Shown: positions 50,087 to 62,755 of the stretch, one piece after another
Layout of the letters: the number at the start of each line of letters is the position of its first letter
Numbering within the stretch: position 1 is the stretch's first letter
Assembly (NCBI GenBank): GCA_020226215.1
Contig: CM035226.1
Coordinates: 91,908,895 to 91,972,894 of the forward strand
Reading direction: 5' to 3'
Source of the DNA: Sindora glabra
Lineage: Eukaryota; Streptophyta; Magnoliopsida; Fabales; Fabaceae
Length of the DNA stretch: 64,000 nucleotides
Translations under genes and position numbers: made by a program
Notes under the pieces: generated by a model
Told to the model about the DNA's origin: nothing
The model's database searches: none
What the model saw: only the letters and a program-made list of their open reading frames with translations

Positions 50087-52415
50087 GGTCAGTGCCTTGT
50101 TGTCACACTTGGTCCCGATGACGAGTCCCTTTTGTACTTACAGTCTAGACATATCTCACAGGCCGTTTGGCTAGGCCATGTAAGTTTAGTAATGTATGAT
50201 TATGCTTTTTGTGATTTTTAAACTCTTATCACATTATGATTTGGTATTTTTGTTTTCAGGTGGATCGATTCCTCAGGTTACGACGTGTTGCACATGTGGA
50301 TCGTCTCTTTGATCCACCAGTTGCCATTGTCCCGTATCTTCAGCAGGCTGGTTTCTACAATGTCAGTCGTCTTGGCCATCTTGAGTTGAATGCAGCACTC
50401 GTTTCTGCATTGGTGGAGCGATGGCGGCCAGAGACACACACTTTCCACACCACCTGTGGGGAGGCACCATTACACTACAAAATGTCGCCATCCAGCTGAG
50501 TTTACCGTGCGAGGGCGTTCCTGTCTCCGGGTACACCGGATATGACTGGTGAGTGATGTGCGAGGATCTTCTTGGGATTATACCGCCCGATGAGTGTTTA
50601 CAAGGGCAACGCCTAAGCATCCCTTGGCTAGCAGCAAATTTTGGACACTTGCCAGAAGATGCAGATGACGAACAAATACAATGCTTCACGCGTGCCTACA
50701 TTTTGAGACTCATCGGCGGATATCTCATGCCTGACACTTCAGGCCATAGAGTGTTATTGATGTATCTACCCCTATTAGTAAACTTCACTGATACTGAACG
50801 GTTCAGTTGGGGATCAACAGTCCTTGCATGCTTGTATAGAGAATTGTGCACGGCCACCAATCCTAACGAGGTAAACATCGGTGGATGTTTGCATCTTCTA
50901 CATCTATGGGCATGGGATCGATTTCCCACTCTAGCACCGATGGCACCTCAGTATCCAGATCCCAATCTAGACATTTACCCTGTGTTACCACCATTGGGCT
51001 TCAGGTGTGGGCCATTTTTGATATTTTCATTTAATGTATTTCCCCTACTAGTATTAAATTACGCATAGAAAATAATATACATTTTGCAACTCTCACAGGT
51101 GGAAGAATACCGGATTGCCTCAGTGGCCTCCAACAAATGCCCTACGACAATTCAGAATATTACTTGATCAGATGAAGGCTGAAGAGGTTAATTATGACTT
51201 GCTTTGTTGTATCTAAATTGACTGTCTCATATGTAGTTACATGCTTATTTATTTTTCATTTACTTAGTGCAGATTATTTGGCGGCCTTATGATATGGATA
51301 GTGTCCAGCAGCTTGTGCCTGAGTATTGCCTCATCTCACCTGATATATGGTTGGCTTCAGTCCCGATCATATGCTTCCAAATCGTAGAATGGCACCATGC
51401 AGATCGTGTTCTTTGCCAGTTTGGTAAGCGGCAACCAATCCCACAGGAGTCATTCAATCTTGATTCTTGTCATACTTTACAGCTTCGAGGAAAAACATCG
51501 AAGGATTGGCGGGAAGAACACGTGGTCTACATTAGTGCTTGGGATGCATGGTGAGCCACGCTTTCACTGACTGAGATGGAGACTGATGCTCTTCATCGTG
51601 GCTTGGGCTATATGTCATGGTATTGGACACACACGAGACGATGGATTCATCCAGCTAGCGGTGGTCCAGGATTTGTGGTATTCATTCGTCCTTCATAATA
51701 TGATTTATAACTTCTTCAAAATATTATAATATAAGTTGACACACTGTAATTATTTTTACTTATCATGTAGGCCGACATTGCTGAGAGACTACGCACGCTG
51801 AGCGTCGAGGATCCTCCAACTCTCGGGTACAACCAATTCAGAGAGACAGTGTACTGGGATTGTGATCGCATCTTGCGTGCGTTGGGTGAGCATCGAGACA
51901 TGACAGCTTCTTAGCCAGCTCTTCCTGCAGACGAATTATCGAGACCACCTATCCCTGAGCCTAGGCGTGGTAGGAGGGCCTATGGCTTTATGTCTTTTAG
52001 AGATCCCATTTTGCCTGGACCTGATGATGACGATGACAGAGCACATTATGGTCATCGATCGATGCCATCGACGGATGTCCCTTCCGGCTACGCCCCTCAC
52101 TGGATGCAGCCTGATGCAGAAGGTCTAGGTCCATCTACATACATGCCTTCGTCACATTTCATGGTAGGTGGAGATGCTAGCCCATCATCGTTCTTCACAC
52201 CATCGCCATCACCCCCACATCAGCGAGTCCCAGATTCTCTGACGGCGTTTTTATCTGAACTACTTGCATTTACATCTGAGTACGCTAGTGGATCTACATT
52301 GCATCAGCAACAAGGGTTTTTTACCCCACAAAATCCTATTCCATTTACCACGGGTCATGTCAATCCCACTCAAATAGACTTCGATGAGGGTGACGATGGA
52401 GATGAACAGCAGTAA
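50087..52415 (+). pseudogene. Plant mobile domain (MAIN/MAIL1-like) protein, broken
   Basis: Exons by eye: about 50087-50179, 50260-51004, 51099-51186, 51273-51677 and 51771-52415. The product reads LLYLQSRHISQAVWLGH, VAIVPYLQQAGFYNVSRLGH, ALVSALVERWRPETHTFH, ITLQNVAIQLSLPCEGVPVS, CFTRAYILRLIGGYLMPD, WGSTVLACLYRELC, LHLWAWDRFPTLAP, then SVPIICFQIVEWHHADRV. This is the order of the PMD family. A tail rich in Pro, Ser and Asp ends ...DEGDDGDEQQ. Breaks: a 1-nt deletion near 50466 (within GEATITLQ-type wording), TGA 50550, TGA 51552 and TAG 51912. No start codon was found. Genomic PMD proteins (MAIN, MAIL1) act in the nucleus in silencing and genome stability. Here the gene sits about 200 bp downstream of the transposase in the same direction. 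Confidence 0.85.
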
Positions 52416-52490
52416 TCCCTTGTTTAGCGACCGCGACGAGCGAGGCGACGCCCTCGATATGGGACTGGGAGTCATTACTTTGATAGCTGA

Positions 52491-53798
52491 TTATTTTATT
52501 AATGTACAAAATTTTTGTAGCTAATTTAATAATTTAATTCATTCATTTATTCAATCTTTTATCCAGAATTAATTCTATCTCATTTTTCATTTATCGTAAT
52601 GTTCAAATTCGTAAATAAACTACAGAAATTAAATATTATCTCCACACTTATCCATTAACTCAAACTAATCTAATAATTATTATTGCACACAAATAGTAAT
52701 ACTTATATTTATTTAATAAATAAATAATGTTCTTACATATTAAATAAATAATAAATATTATAATATATTAACTTATATTGATAATGTTGGAATATTTTTA
52801 ATAGCTACCATTTTTAATATTAAAATTTTTTCAAGTTACTAACAATTAATAATATTAGTACAATATTACTAAACAATAAACAACTGCCATTTTAATAGTA
52901 ACTATAATGTCGTTAAAAACTTGTTAACATAACAAAAAATTAACATTATTCTGCTACTAAATTATATTAATAACATGACAATATTTTACTCGATTATTCT
53001 TTTGATCTGATTCTATAAATTAACTTTTAAAATAGATTAACATTCATAGAGTAATGATAAATACTTCGATTAGAAAATTATTAATTTTTAATTATTAAAG
53101 AAGTAATAACCTTATTTTTTAAAAATATTTATTATGTAATCAATTAGTATTTAAATAATAATAGTATTATTAGATATTAAATAAATAATAACTATTATAC
53201 TATTTTTATTTTCATTAATGATATCATAATATTATTATTGAATATTGATTACATTATTTCAGTATTTTGAAGTTAATAAAAATTATTTATATGTTAAATA
53301 AAATATTACAACATAACCACAAAAAAAATAAAAAAGGAAAAAAGTCACGGGGTAAAAAATTAAAAAGAAAATAAAAAAGGGTCACGAACCACTTTGGTTT
53401 TGAAACCCCCCTTCCGTAACTAACAAAAATATTTTAATAAAAAAATTATTAAGCATTTGCAGAATATGTTTTGCAGAATAAAAAATTATTAAATATTTCA
53501 AAATATCAACAATTAGATCTTTATTAGACTATCACACCTGTGGGGAATACTTATATATTTTATATAAATATTCTAAGTGAATTAAAATTTTAATATTAAA
53601 ATTATTAATAAAATTAATTAATTGTGTATTTTATTCTTAAGACAAACAAGTAACATTAAATTAAATTTTATTTATTCAAATTTTATTCCTTTTTATTGTT
53701 AATATTTTTTAAATATTATTTTAAAATCAAAATATCTCAATTAGGATTTTTTCAAGAATTTTCAATCCACATATTATTTTTTCTCATTTCATCTAGTC

Positions 53799-53842
<44 letters not shown>

Positions 53843-54423
53843 CATTCCTATTTTTTGAAGTTCAAAGTCACAATATATTGAATAATATAATTTTAATACA
53901 ATTTATTTTCTTGTTATTATACAATTGAATTAATTTATCATATATTTCATAATTAAATATTTTATCTAATGGTGTAATTTTTTATCTAAATTTAACATAC
54001 ATTAATTTTCATTATTAATTAAATATTTTATTTAATGATGCAATTCTTTTTATCACTTTAACATACATTAATTTTTATAATTAATTAAATATTTTATCTA
54101 ATGATGTAATTTTTTTTATTTTTAAACAAGAATTAAAACATTGTAAAATATAAATTTTAATAATTTTTTATTATAGTTTAGAGCATTAGTTAATTAGTAT
54201 AAAAAATCTAAAACATAAAAAATTAAATCAAATACAAATTATTAAAATTAAAGATCATAAATATAAATAATTAAAAAATATAAAGTAATTCTAAATTGAA
54301 AAAATTTAATTTAAATAACAAATTAAAAAAATGAAAAAAAGAAACAATCATGGCTGCCCATGTCGTGATTCGAAAAAAAATAAATAAATAAAACTGAATC
54401 ACCGCATTTGGCAGGCCATGATT
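52491..54423. other. A+T-rich DNA right of the MULE region, with (TA)n at 53802-53838
   Basis: No gene. A-rich tracts at about 53320-53390 and 54310-54410 are punctuated by GTCACG or CGTGATTC words. They may be part of the element's right flank. A TA microsatellite lies at 53802-53838. Confidence 0.5.
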
Positions 54424-54467
54424 CAAAAAGTAATTACCAAAACAAGTGTTTTGGTAATTACTTTTTG
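54424..54467. repeat. Perfect 20-bp inverted repeat with 4-nt loop
   Basis: CAAAAAGTAATTACCAAAAC at 54424-54443 is followed by AAGT and then by its exact reverse complement at 54448-54467. GCGACGCAG occurs twice just downstream. It could form a strong hairpin in DNA or RNA. Without a transcript I do not call it a microRNA or a terminator. Confidence 0.9.
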
Positions 54468-54617
54468 CGACGCAGATTGCGACGCAGTGATTGAAGGAAT
54501 TCTTTTCATACGAACAGGGTTTCGATCAAAAAGTCGAAGGGGCTGGGAGAGGGGAACGATGTTGGTTGGAATTTGAACAAATGGGGTAAATGTAAGGAAA
54601 ATTCTATGATATAACGT

Positions 54618-54691
54618 ATATATTAATATATTATTAAATTTAATCGTTAATAAATTATTATATAATTAAATTTAATAATATATTAATATAT
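54618..54691. repeat. 27-bp perfect inverted repeat, A/T only apart from the loop
   Basis: The arms are 54618-54644 and 54665-54691, separated by 20 nt. The core of each arm is TATTAATATATTATTAAA or its complement. It is a strong cruciform candidate of unknown role. Confidence 0.85.
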
Positions 54692-54699
54692 TATTAACT

Positions 54700-57600
54700 A
54701 AATAATATGTCATAATTTTTTTCGTGCAATGGAAGGGGTCCTTGTACCTTGGGCCTCATGGCCGAATATTTTCTCGATATATGGGCCATGATAGGCACTA
54801 GAGAAGAATGATCGGACCAACCCAGTGCGTAGATACTGAAATTGCAACAACAAAAGCCGTCAAGAAGGTTCACAAGACATCAGATTAAATTCTTGTGGCA
54901 TCTATTTAATATTTGGTTTAGAAATGTTACATTAGGTAACTGCTTTTATTATATCATTTAATATTCTTCGTAATTGATTGCTAATTTAGCTCACTCCAAA
55001 TAACTTACATGAGGCCCAAGATGCTACTTATTAACTAAGGTTACAAATATCAATTTGCACATAAATCTAGTTCTAAAGGAATTGAATTTCAGCTACACTT
55101 AAGGGTTGTTTTGTCCTATTACACATAATTTTTCTGCATTTTTAAATGTTATGATCCACTTATATGTATTTTTAAATATTTAATACTTTGCACTTTAAAA
55201 TTAATTTTCATCCAAAATTTAATAAAAAATTCGCATACGTCACGTGTAATTTTATTTTTTTAAATATTAATTCAATTTGATACTCACTTAGAATCAATTC
55301 ACTTAAAAAAAATTCTACCTTTATTGAAAAATTGAATTTTACAACATGTTCATAATTATTGAATAGAACGTATCAAATAAATTTTTTGGAGTAAATTAAT
55401 TTTGAATATAGATTTAAATTTTAGGAAGTAAAGATTATTAAAAATGCATGTGAATTTTTATTAAATTCTGGATAAAAATAATTTTAATAAGAAAATATTA
55501 ATTATTTGATAGCACGATAAATAAATTATAATTCTTAAAACTATGTATAAATTAAGTAAAAATAGGATAAAATCACAAATCGAAAAATATAATTTTCTCT
55601 TATTTTTATAAGTTTAAATATGGAGTTAGAACCCCAATATTTAATCCTGCACTCAATCCATTAACTGGTTGCGTCTATCTATTACATATTAGAAGGTTCG
55701 CGAGTATATTTAATAGACATGCATACTTAACAAGATATAGATTATACCTACATATAAATAGTGTTAAAGTTTTTTTTTTTATAATTAGAACAATAAATAT
55801 AAATTAAATTTAACTTTTACTTTCAATATTTTGTTACAATTTGTAATTTCATCTTTGTACTTTTTAATTAGATTATAAATTTTATTTTCATTTATAATTA
55901 TATTATTTCCATCATTGGTTTGGAGATTTTTATTTACAATTGTTTATGTAATTAAAAGATTTATGGGTTTATGAAGTTATATATAACATGACAATGAAGA
56001 GACAATCTTTGAAAAGATAATGTTATAGTTTGTATTAAATATTTAACAGATAAAATGAAATTAAATCTATTAGAATTGAAAATATGCATGTTTGGAATAA
56101 CGTATAATCTTCGTTTAATACTTTTGTATCTAGGGTTGTGCTTTTTAATTTTTATATCACGGTGAAAATTGATAAATATATTATAAGGAATTAATTATAA
56201 ATAAATAAATAAATATATATATATATATAACAAATCCAATGAAATTAAATCTATTAAAATTGAAAATAATTAATAATTTTGTGTCTATAGTTATTTCTTT
56301 TATTTTTATATCACAATTTTTACTATAAAAATTGATAAATATATAAGAAGGAATTAATTACAAATAAAACAAAATTAAATCAAGGATAAAAAAGTAGTTA
56401 ACAATAATTGTACAATTAAGTAGATTTATTTAATTAATACAATATAAACATAAAACATTTATATTTTAGGATTTAAGTTTAATTCATTTTTAGTATAAAT
56501 TAATTTTGTATTAGCAATCACCCATGTATTGCCATATTAATAAAAAAATTATTTGGTAAAAATTGTTAATTACTATTAATTTTTCAAAATTATATATTTT
56601 TTATTTATTACTAATGTAAAATATTTTAAATTGATAGTGGATCAAATTTAAACCCTATATTTCAATCACAATTATATATAAATTTGAGTTTAATTTTATT
56701 AACATGTATTCAATTTTACACACACACACACATAAATGATACTTCATCTTTAGTTTGTAGATTATCTTGATATACCCTCACTCCTATTAATGTTATGAAT
56801 TTAAATTTGATTTATTATTAGTGTGAATCAATTTCATACAATGTACTAGCATATTAATAAAAAATTATTAAAACTCATTTATTAATATTAAAAAATTTTA
56901 ATTACTATTACTTTTTAATAACATATTTTATTCTCATTTACTAATAGTATAAAATATTTTTACTAATAGTGAATCAAATTTAAATTCTATTACTATATAT
57001 TATTTTATTTTTGTTTGATTTTATATATTTATATTGTTATTTAATTATTTTAGTATGTTGTAAATTTAAAATATATTATTCTTATATTACTAAATATATA
57101 AATACTAAAAAATATATTTACATTATTAAGAATGGTAGAAAAATGTACTCTTTAATTTTTGAAATTTAAAAGTAAGAAATCACATTCAGATTATACTTTA
57201 AATTAATTTTTTCCAAAAAGGTGACTATAAAAATATAATTATAATGTCAATTAATATTAAATATATAAATTGATAAAAATATTTAAAATTGGGTGATTTA
57301 TTTTTTAAAAATATGTAAGTTATTTCTTTCATGAACATTAAGTAAATTATATATTTTAATTTCAATTATTAAATTTTATAAAAATATTTTAAAAATTATT
57401 TTAGAATAATTTTATGTAATATTAATTTAAAATTGATATAAATAGTTAGATTTGATTTACCTTTTTTAAAAAGGAATATAAAAATATACATTTCATTTCT
57501 TTCGGTAACATGAAGTAAATTATATTGTTTTAAGTACAAGTAATAATAACATACAAATATTTATTAGAAATATTTTAAAATAATGTTTATGCAATATCAA

Positions 57601-59249
57601 GATTAATACAAATGGTTAAATTTTCTTTACTTTTTTAGAAAAGAATCAATTCCATAATATATATATTTATATCAACGTATTATTATAATAGTTTCTTTTT
57701 AATAAATAATTTTAAAAATATTAAAATCTATAGTAAATCATATAAATACTTTAATTCATAACATCATTGTTAATATTTTATTTATTTTATAATATTAATT
57801 TGTGCAAATTAAATCAAAACCTCAATCTCAGCCGCAAAAATGAGATTAATAATAGGAAAGTGAGAATTACAAACTCAAACAACACAAGAATTCACTAAAA
57901 ACAATGGAACAGATTCACAACTCACAATTATAAAATAAAAACAAGAAGAAAATGAGGTTTGGAAAATACATTCACAGAATCACAAACTCTTACTCTGATG
58001 ATGATACACCTGAGTGCGGTACATGGTTGGAGAAGATATTTTTGTGGTGGCTTCACGGAGGAGAGGAGAGTGGATTCTGACCAATTGTTGTCTCATTGAT
58101 AAGATGGCTGCGGAGGAGGAAGTAATAGTCCAAGTTGGAGGGCTTCCACTAGAGTTTTATTTTGGGAAAGCCCTTCAATGGTTAAAAAAAATGACTTTGA
58201 CTAGTACATTTTGGACTTTTTGACATTTAAACATTTGTGTTTTAAAAAATGAAATGACATCTAATATATAGGTTTAATCAGGTCAGGTCTTGGTTTTAAT
58301 CGGGTACAGATATTTCATTTCACCTCATTTAAATACACAATGAAGTCATATTTTCACTCTAACTCCATTAAGTATTTCAACCACCCCGATTTCAACTGAA
58401 AATTTTTGGTTCGAGCCGATCAGGTCTTCTCAGATGATGAAATTTTGATTAGCCTATATACGCATGGGCAAAAATCTAAATACTAACATAATTTATTGGA
58501 TTAAATAAATTAGTAAACTCAAAAAGAGTAATCAATGATGACTAAGTAGATAATTTGCAGGAGTTCGGTAATTCCCAGACATGTATTTATTAAATTTAGT
58601 GTAAAAAATTATCAGTAAAAGAGTAATAAGTCAAGAATAAGTTAGGTATAAATTTAAATATTCAATAAATAACTGATTTATTTAAATAACCTTTTAGTAC
58701 TAATAATAAAATTTATTTAAAAGCTTTTGTAGAAAAATCTAGATTTCAAAGACTCAACACTCATTCAGTGATAACTTTCTATAATTTTAGAACATTATAA
58801 TAACATGATAAATAGGATTAAAATGACTTTTATATTTGAGAGTTAGCAAATTCAACTAAATATTTGAGTGCTATTGTCCAGTTGTCCTAGCATAGAGATA
58901 ATAGCTAAGTACATCCTTTGCGAAAAAGACATAATGTTAAAAAAATCCTAATAGTCTTTTCTCCTCAGCATGATTAATACAGTAAAACTTTAGATTTTTC
59001 TTTATTTTAACATTTTTATTAGATTTTTAAGAAAACATTTTCCGTCATTTCCTTTATTTTGTTTTTAAGGTGGTTTCCTGTCACCTAAAAAATAAAAATG
59101 TATACATTATTATAAAAAGAGAATATAAATTAAGATAATAAAGTAGGAAGTCATATATTGCAAAAAGAAAAGGGTCAACTGTTCGAAACCTATCAACTGT
59201 ACGAAACGTCTGGACGTATTTTTGAATGCAGTGAGGTTTACAGCCGTAC
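54700..59249. other. Gene-poor A+T-rich stretch
   Basis: A GC-richer island at 54725-54880 has TGGGCC words but no reading frame. The rest is A+T-rich except for the possible exon at 58010-58096 (listed separately) and mixed sequence at 58260-58440. Nothing else is supported. Confidence 0.5.
58010..58096 (-). other. Possible orphan first coding exon (29 codons)
   Basis: On the minus strand an ATG at 58096 opens MRQQLVRIHSPLLREATT, continuing KISSPTMYRTQ, up to a donor CAG|GTGTATC (exon end 58010). The peptide is basic and hydroxylated, like the start of an organelle presequence, and the island is GC richer than its surroundings. I could not find a following exon to the left, so this may be a captured or abandoned 5' exon, or chance. 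Confidence 0.2.
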
Positions 59250-59257
59250 AAAGTAAA

Positions 59258-59726
59258 GGGAAAATTACATTTTTCCCCTTCAATTATGGGATTGTTGAAT
59301 TTTACTCCCTTAAACTATTAAAACTTAAATTTTACCCCTTCTAATTTTATAAAATTTGAATTTTACCTTCATTACTACTAGTTTAATGGAATATGTTAGA
59401 AAAATCATCACTATCAATATGTTAGAAAAACCATCATTATTATATTTCACTTAACGACAGTTAAAACTACCATTATATTCATTAATTTTTAAATTTTTTC
59501 ACTTATTAATTGTTATGAACCATTGCTAAAAATAATAATGTCAGTTTCTAACCACCATTAAGTATTATAAAACTGTCGCTAAATGTTATGATCGTTAACT
59601 TGATATCGGTGAGAGGTAAAATCTAAATTTTATAAAGTTAAAAGGGATAAAATTCAAGTTTCAATAATTTAAGTGGATAAAATCCGATAACCCTATAATT
59701 GAAGAGGATAAAATGCAGTTTTTCCT
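59258..59726. mobile_element. MITE of family A, copy 2 (469 bp, perfect 8-bp target duplication)
   Basis: The left end GGGAAAATTACATTTTTCCC, then CTTCAATTATGGG, pairs with the reverse complement of the right end, AGGAAAAACTGCATTTTATC, then CTCTTCAATTATAGGG. Inverted similarity extends for more than 100 bp from each end. AAAGTAAA flanks both sides (59250-59257 and 59727-59734). The ends match the element at 28373-28904. It has no coding capacity. The 8-bp duplication suggests the hAT superfamily. Confidence 0.85.
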
Positions 59727-59734
59727 AAAGTAAA

Positions 59735-61535
59735 TTATTTAGCTATCCTCCTAAAAATTTGATCCAATAACTTATAAAGTTAGATTTATAATTGGATATT
59801 ATCTAGGTTTTTTTTAATAATAATTTTGAGCTAAATGCGTGGCAGTGTTATTTATTTTATTGTTAAATAAAAAACTATTTTTATTATGATACTTGTTCAC
59901 ATGAAATAAAAATTATGAAATAAACTTAAACAACTACACTTTTTACACGAGAATATTAAATTAAGTTCAATTTAATAAACTAGTTTGAGGGGTGTGTATA
60001 GGTAATTATAAGATTGATTACACGTAAGATCATAAATTAAATTTTAAATGTAATAGAAAATATATAATTTTTAAAAAATATCAAATGTCATATAAATAAA
60101 AGCTCTTGCTAAGTTAGTTTGTTATGATTAATATATTCAAAACATTTATTGTATGAATAATATTATAAAATATAAAATAATATTATTTATAAAGATAAAA
60201 TAATTATTTGAAGACAAATATGAAAGAAGGGTTATACAATTTTCAAAGCTCGTGATGGGTCTAATAGCATCATCCAACTGAAAGTGGAAATAAGTTGCAT
60301 AATTTTGATGATGATAATATATTTAAATCTTAACTTATTTCAAAATTTACAATATAAAATGAAATAGAAAATAAGTGAAGAATACTCTAGGAAAGAAAAA
60401 AAAATTCTTACACATAGAAAAGCTACATAAACAATACTAAATGCTAATGGTTTGATAGTTATATAGTTACAATGGCAAACTACATTCTATACACATATGA
60501 TTTTGTACTTTTTTCACATATTATTTATGGTTTTAAACATTGAAATTCATCAACTTATACTTTCAATTATTAACATTTTATTTACTTAAATTATTTTTCA
60601 TCAAATATTTAACTTAAAATACATGTAAAATACACATGTTTTGTATTTTTTTTCACATTTGAACTCAATTGACACTCATTTTCAAAGTTAATTTACCCTT
60701 AAAAAAATCCTAACCTTCCAAAAGAAATTTACTTTAGGTTTGTTAGAGAGTGGTGATAATAGAGACTTTTATTAATACCATTATTATATGAATATTTCAA
60801 TCAATAACAATTGTTTAATTTATTTCCAAAACTAATCAAAAGCAACACTCTTAGTATTAATTAGATTTTACCAAAAGTAGTTTGGCTAGAGCAAAGTACA
60901 ATGGAGATTTATGTGCAATCAAGCTAAAATAGTAGAGTTGTCTATTTTTTATCCTTTTGATACTTAAGTCAATAATAGCAAAAGAAAGAATATGAAATAG
61001 TAAAAAGAGTAGAATGAAATTAGAATAGGTACCTGGCTTAGGCAAGCTGTATTTACAAGGGATATCACACCTAAAAATAAAGTGGTCATTTCCTAGCTGG
61101 ATAAAAGCTACTTAGCTCTTTTCGCTAGAATGGATCATTCTGGAAGTTATAACCACTTCTAACTTGTTTAATCATCTCTGACTTTTCGATAACATTGTTT
61201 GATTCTTTGTAGTTGGTTTGGTTGTGGAATGCTTTCAAAGACTGATAATAAGACAGCTAATAGGCCAACCTTTTTGCATAATGGGTCAATTGGTCTAAGC
61301 CTTAGAATGGATTCGGCATGATTTGATACGAGTATATACAACTTAGTATCCAAAGATAGAATAGAGCACAACAAAATAGATGAACAAAGTGAACGAAAGT
61401 CTTTGGCTTTATTTAGTGCAATTAACTAATAGTTAATAATTAAAAACTTATAATTGATAGTTCATAAACTAGCTAACTATATTAGAAGTGTTTAATAAAA
61501 TTAACTATTGAATTAGTTAAAAATTTATAAAAAGA
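59735..61535. other. A+T-rich DNA with some mixed-complexity stretches
   Basis: No gene recognised. 60880-61380 is of higher complexity and may be old transposon DNA, but no frame or ends support it. 61390-61535 may be the left part of an older element interrupted by the insertion at 61544; related inverted words occur at about 63085-63215. Confidence 0.4.
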
Positions 61536-61543
61536 CATAAAAA

Positions 61544-62747
61544 GTGCGTTTGATTTGCAAAATATTTTTAATATTTTTGAAAATATTTTGGAGAAATATT
61601 ATATTTTCATACTTAGTTCAAATTTTAAAAAAATGCCTAAAAATATCACATTTCTAGGAGTATTTTTGTCCTAACTTTGCCCTAAAATATTCTCATGGGA
61701 GAAGGTAGATTTTTTAGATTCTTATGTAATAGAAATGTCGATGCCAAAATAAAAGAATAAAATTATTTTTATATTTAATTCTTTCTCTTATTTATCACTT
61801 TATCAAATAATTTTTAATTTAAACTAGAAAATAATTATCACTTTATTTTTAAAATATTTATATTATGAAGAAATGCAATTACATTAATTTTTTAATTGTA
61901 ATTTATTTTCTATTATTGTTCTTAATTTTTGAAAGATTATTTTAATATATTTATATATACATATAATTTCTTTTATTGAAAAATTGTACAATAGGTTTGG
62001 AATTTCTTTTAAAAAATGCATATTTACACATAAAATATAAAATAATAATATTTTTATATTAGAGAATAAATTATAATATAAAATTTAATACTAATATGAA
62101 ACATAACTATAGAAATGATATAGAGGTGAAAATTTATAATTTTATAAAAAGAGAAATATCAAGTGTATTTAATACTATAATAATAACTTAAACAAATACA
62201 CTCACTTCATTTTGAAAATTGACCTAACAACAACAACAACAACAAGTAATATATATATAACTTATTTCTAAGTAAAGTTATAATGTCTAATTGCTACTAA
62301 GGGTAGCAACCAAATTCTATTCTAAATTAAGAATATATTATTATTAAAATATAATAAAGTATCCAATATTTTCATATATATTTCAATGAATTTTTAGATG
62401 TTAAATATTAAAATTTAATTTATTAGGTGTTACAAAATTTTTAATTATTTATGTACTTTTACATAAAAATGTGATTTATTATTTTATATTTTATAATAAA
62501 AATTTTGATAAGAGTATTTTTGAAACAATTTCAAAATTTTCAAAAATATTAAATATAAACCATAGTAATATGACATATATAAGAATTTTAAAAAATATTA
62601 TTAAAAAAATTTATAGTGAACTAAATGTAAAAAAAATATATTCCTATTATTAAATTATCAGAAATCACATTTTTGATACATTTCGAGAAAATTGTACATT
62701 CTCGGGAATGTGATTCTTGAGTATGTGAGATTATATGAACTAAACAC
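61544..62747. mobile_element. hAT-like non-autonomous element with 8-bp near-perfect target duplication
   Basis: The left end GTGCGTTTGATTTGC pairs with the reverse complement of the right end, GTGTTTAGTTCATA. The flanks are CATAAAAA (61536-61543) and TATAAAAA (62748-62755). Subterminal ATCACATTTCTAGGA (left) and AATCACATTCCCGAGAATGT (right, in reverse complement) are shared. It is about 1.2 kb of A+T-rich filling without coding capacity. The ends resemble GTGTTTGGTTCA-type plant miniature elements. Confidence 0.5.
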
Positions 62748-62755
62748 TATAAAAA

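Larger units (their letters stand above)
44700..52490 (+). mobile_element. Decayed Mutator-like element carrying a plant-mobile-domain cassette (limits approximate)
   Basis: A block clearly GC richer than its surroundings holds, in order and on one strand: a promoter-like region (44700-45172), a T-rich repeat (45181-46680), a MULE transposase pseudogene (47132-49877) and a PMD pseudogene (about 50087-52415). Both reading frames carry several stops, so the unit is dead. I could not find terminal inverted repeats or a 9-11-bp target duplication, so the outer limits are those of the composition change. MULEs without long terminal repeats exist. The alternative is two neighbouring but independent genes. 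Confidence 0.6.

Noticed and set aside
44700..54600. LTR retrotransposon interpretation of the 44.7-54.6 kb region
   Set aside because: The coding content is MULE transposase and PMD, with no gag, reverse transcriptase or integrase, and no direct terminal repeats could be seen.
58014..58223. 69-aa plus-strand open frame
   Set aside because: No family resemblance and no splice context; the minus strand of the same island gives the better, though still weak, candidate.
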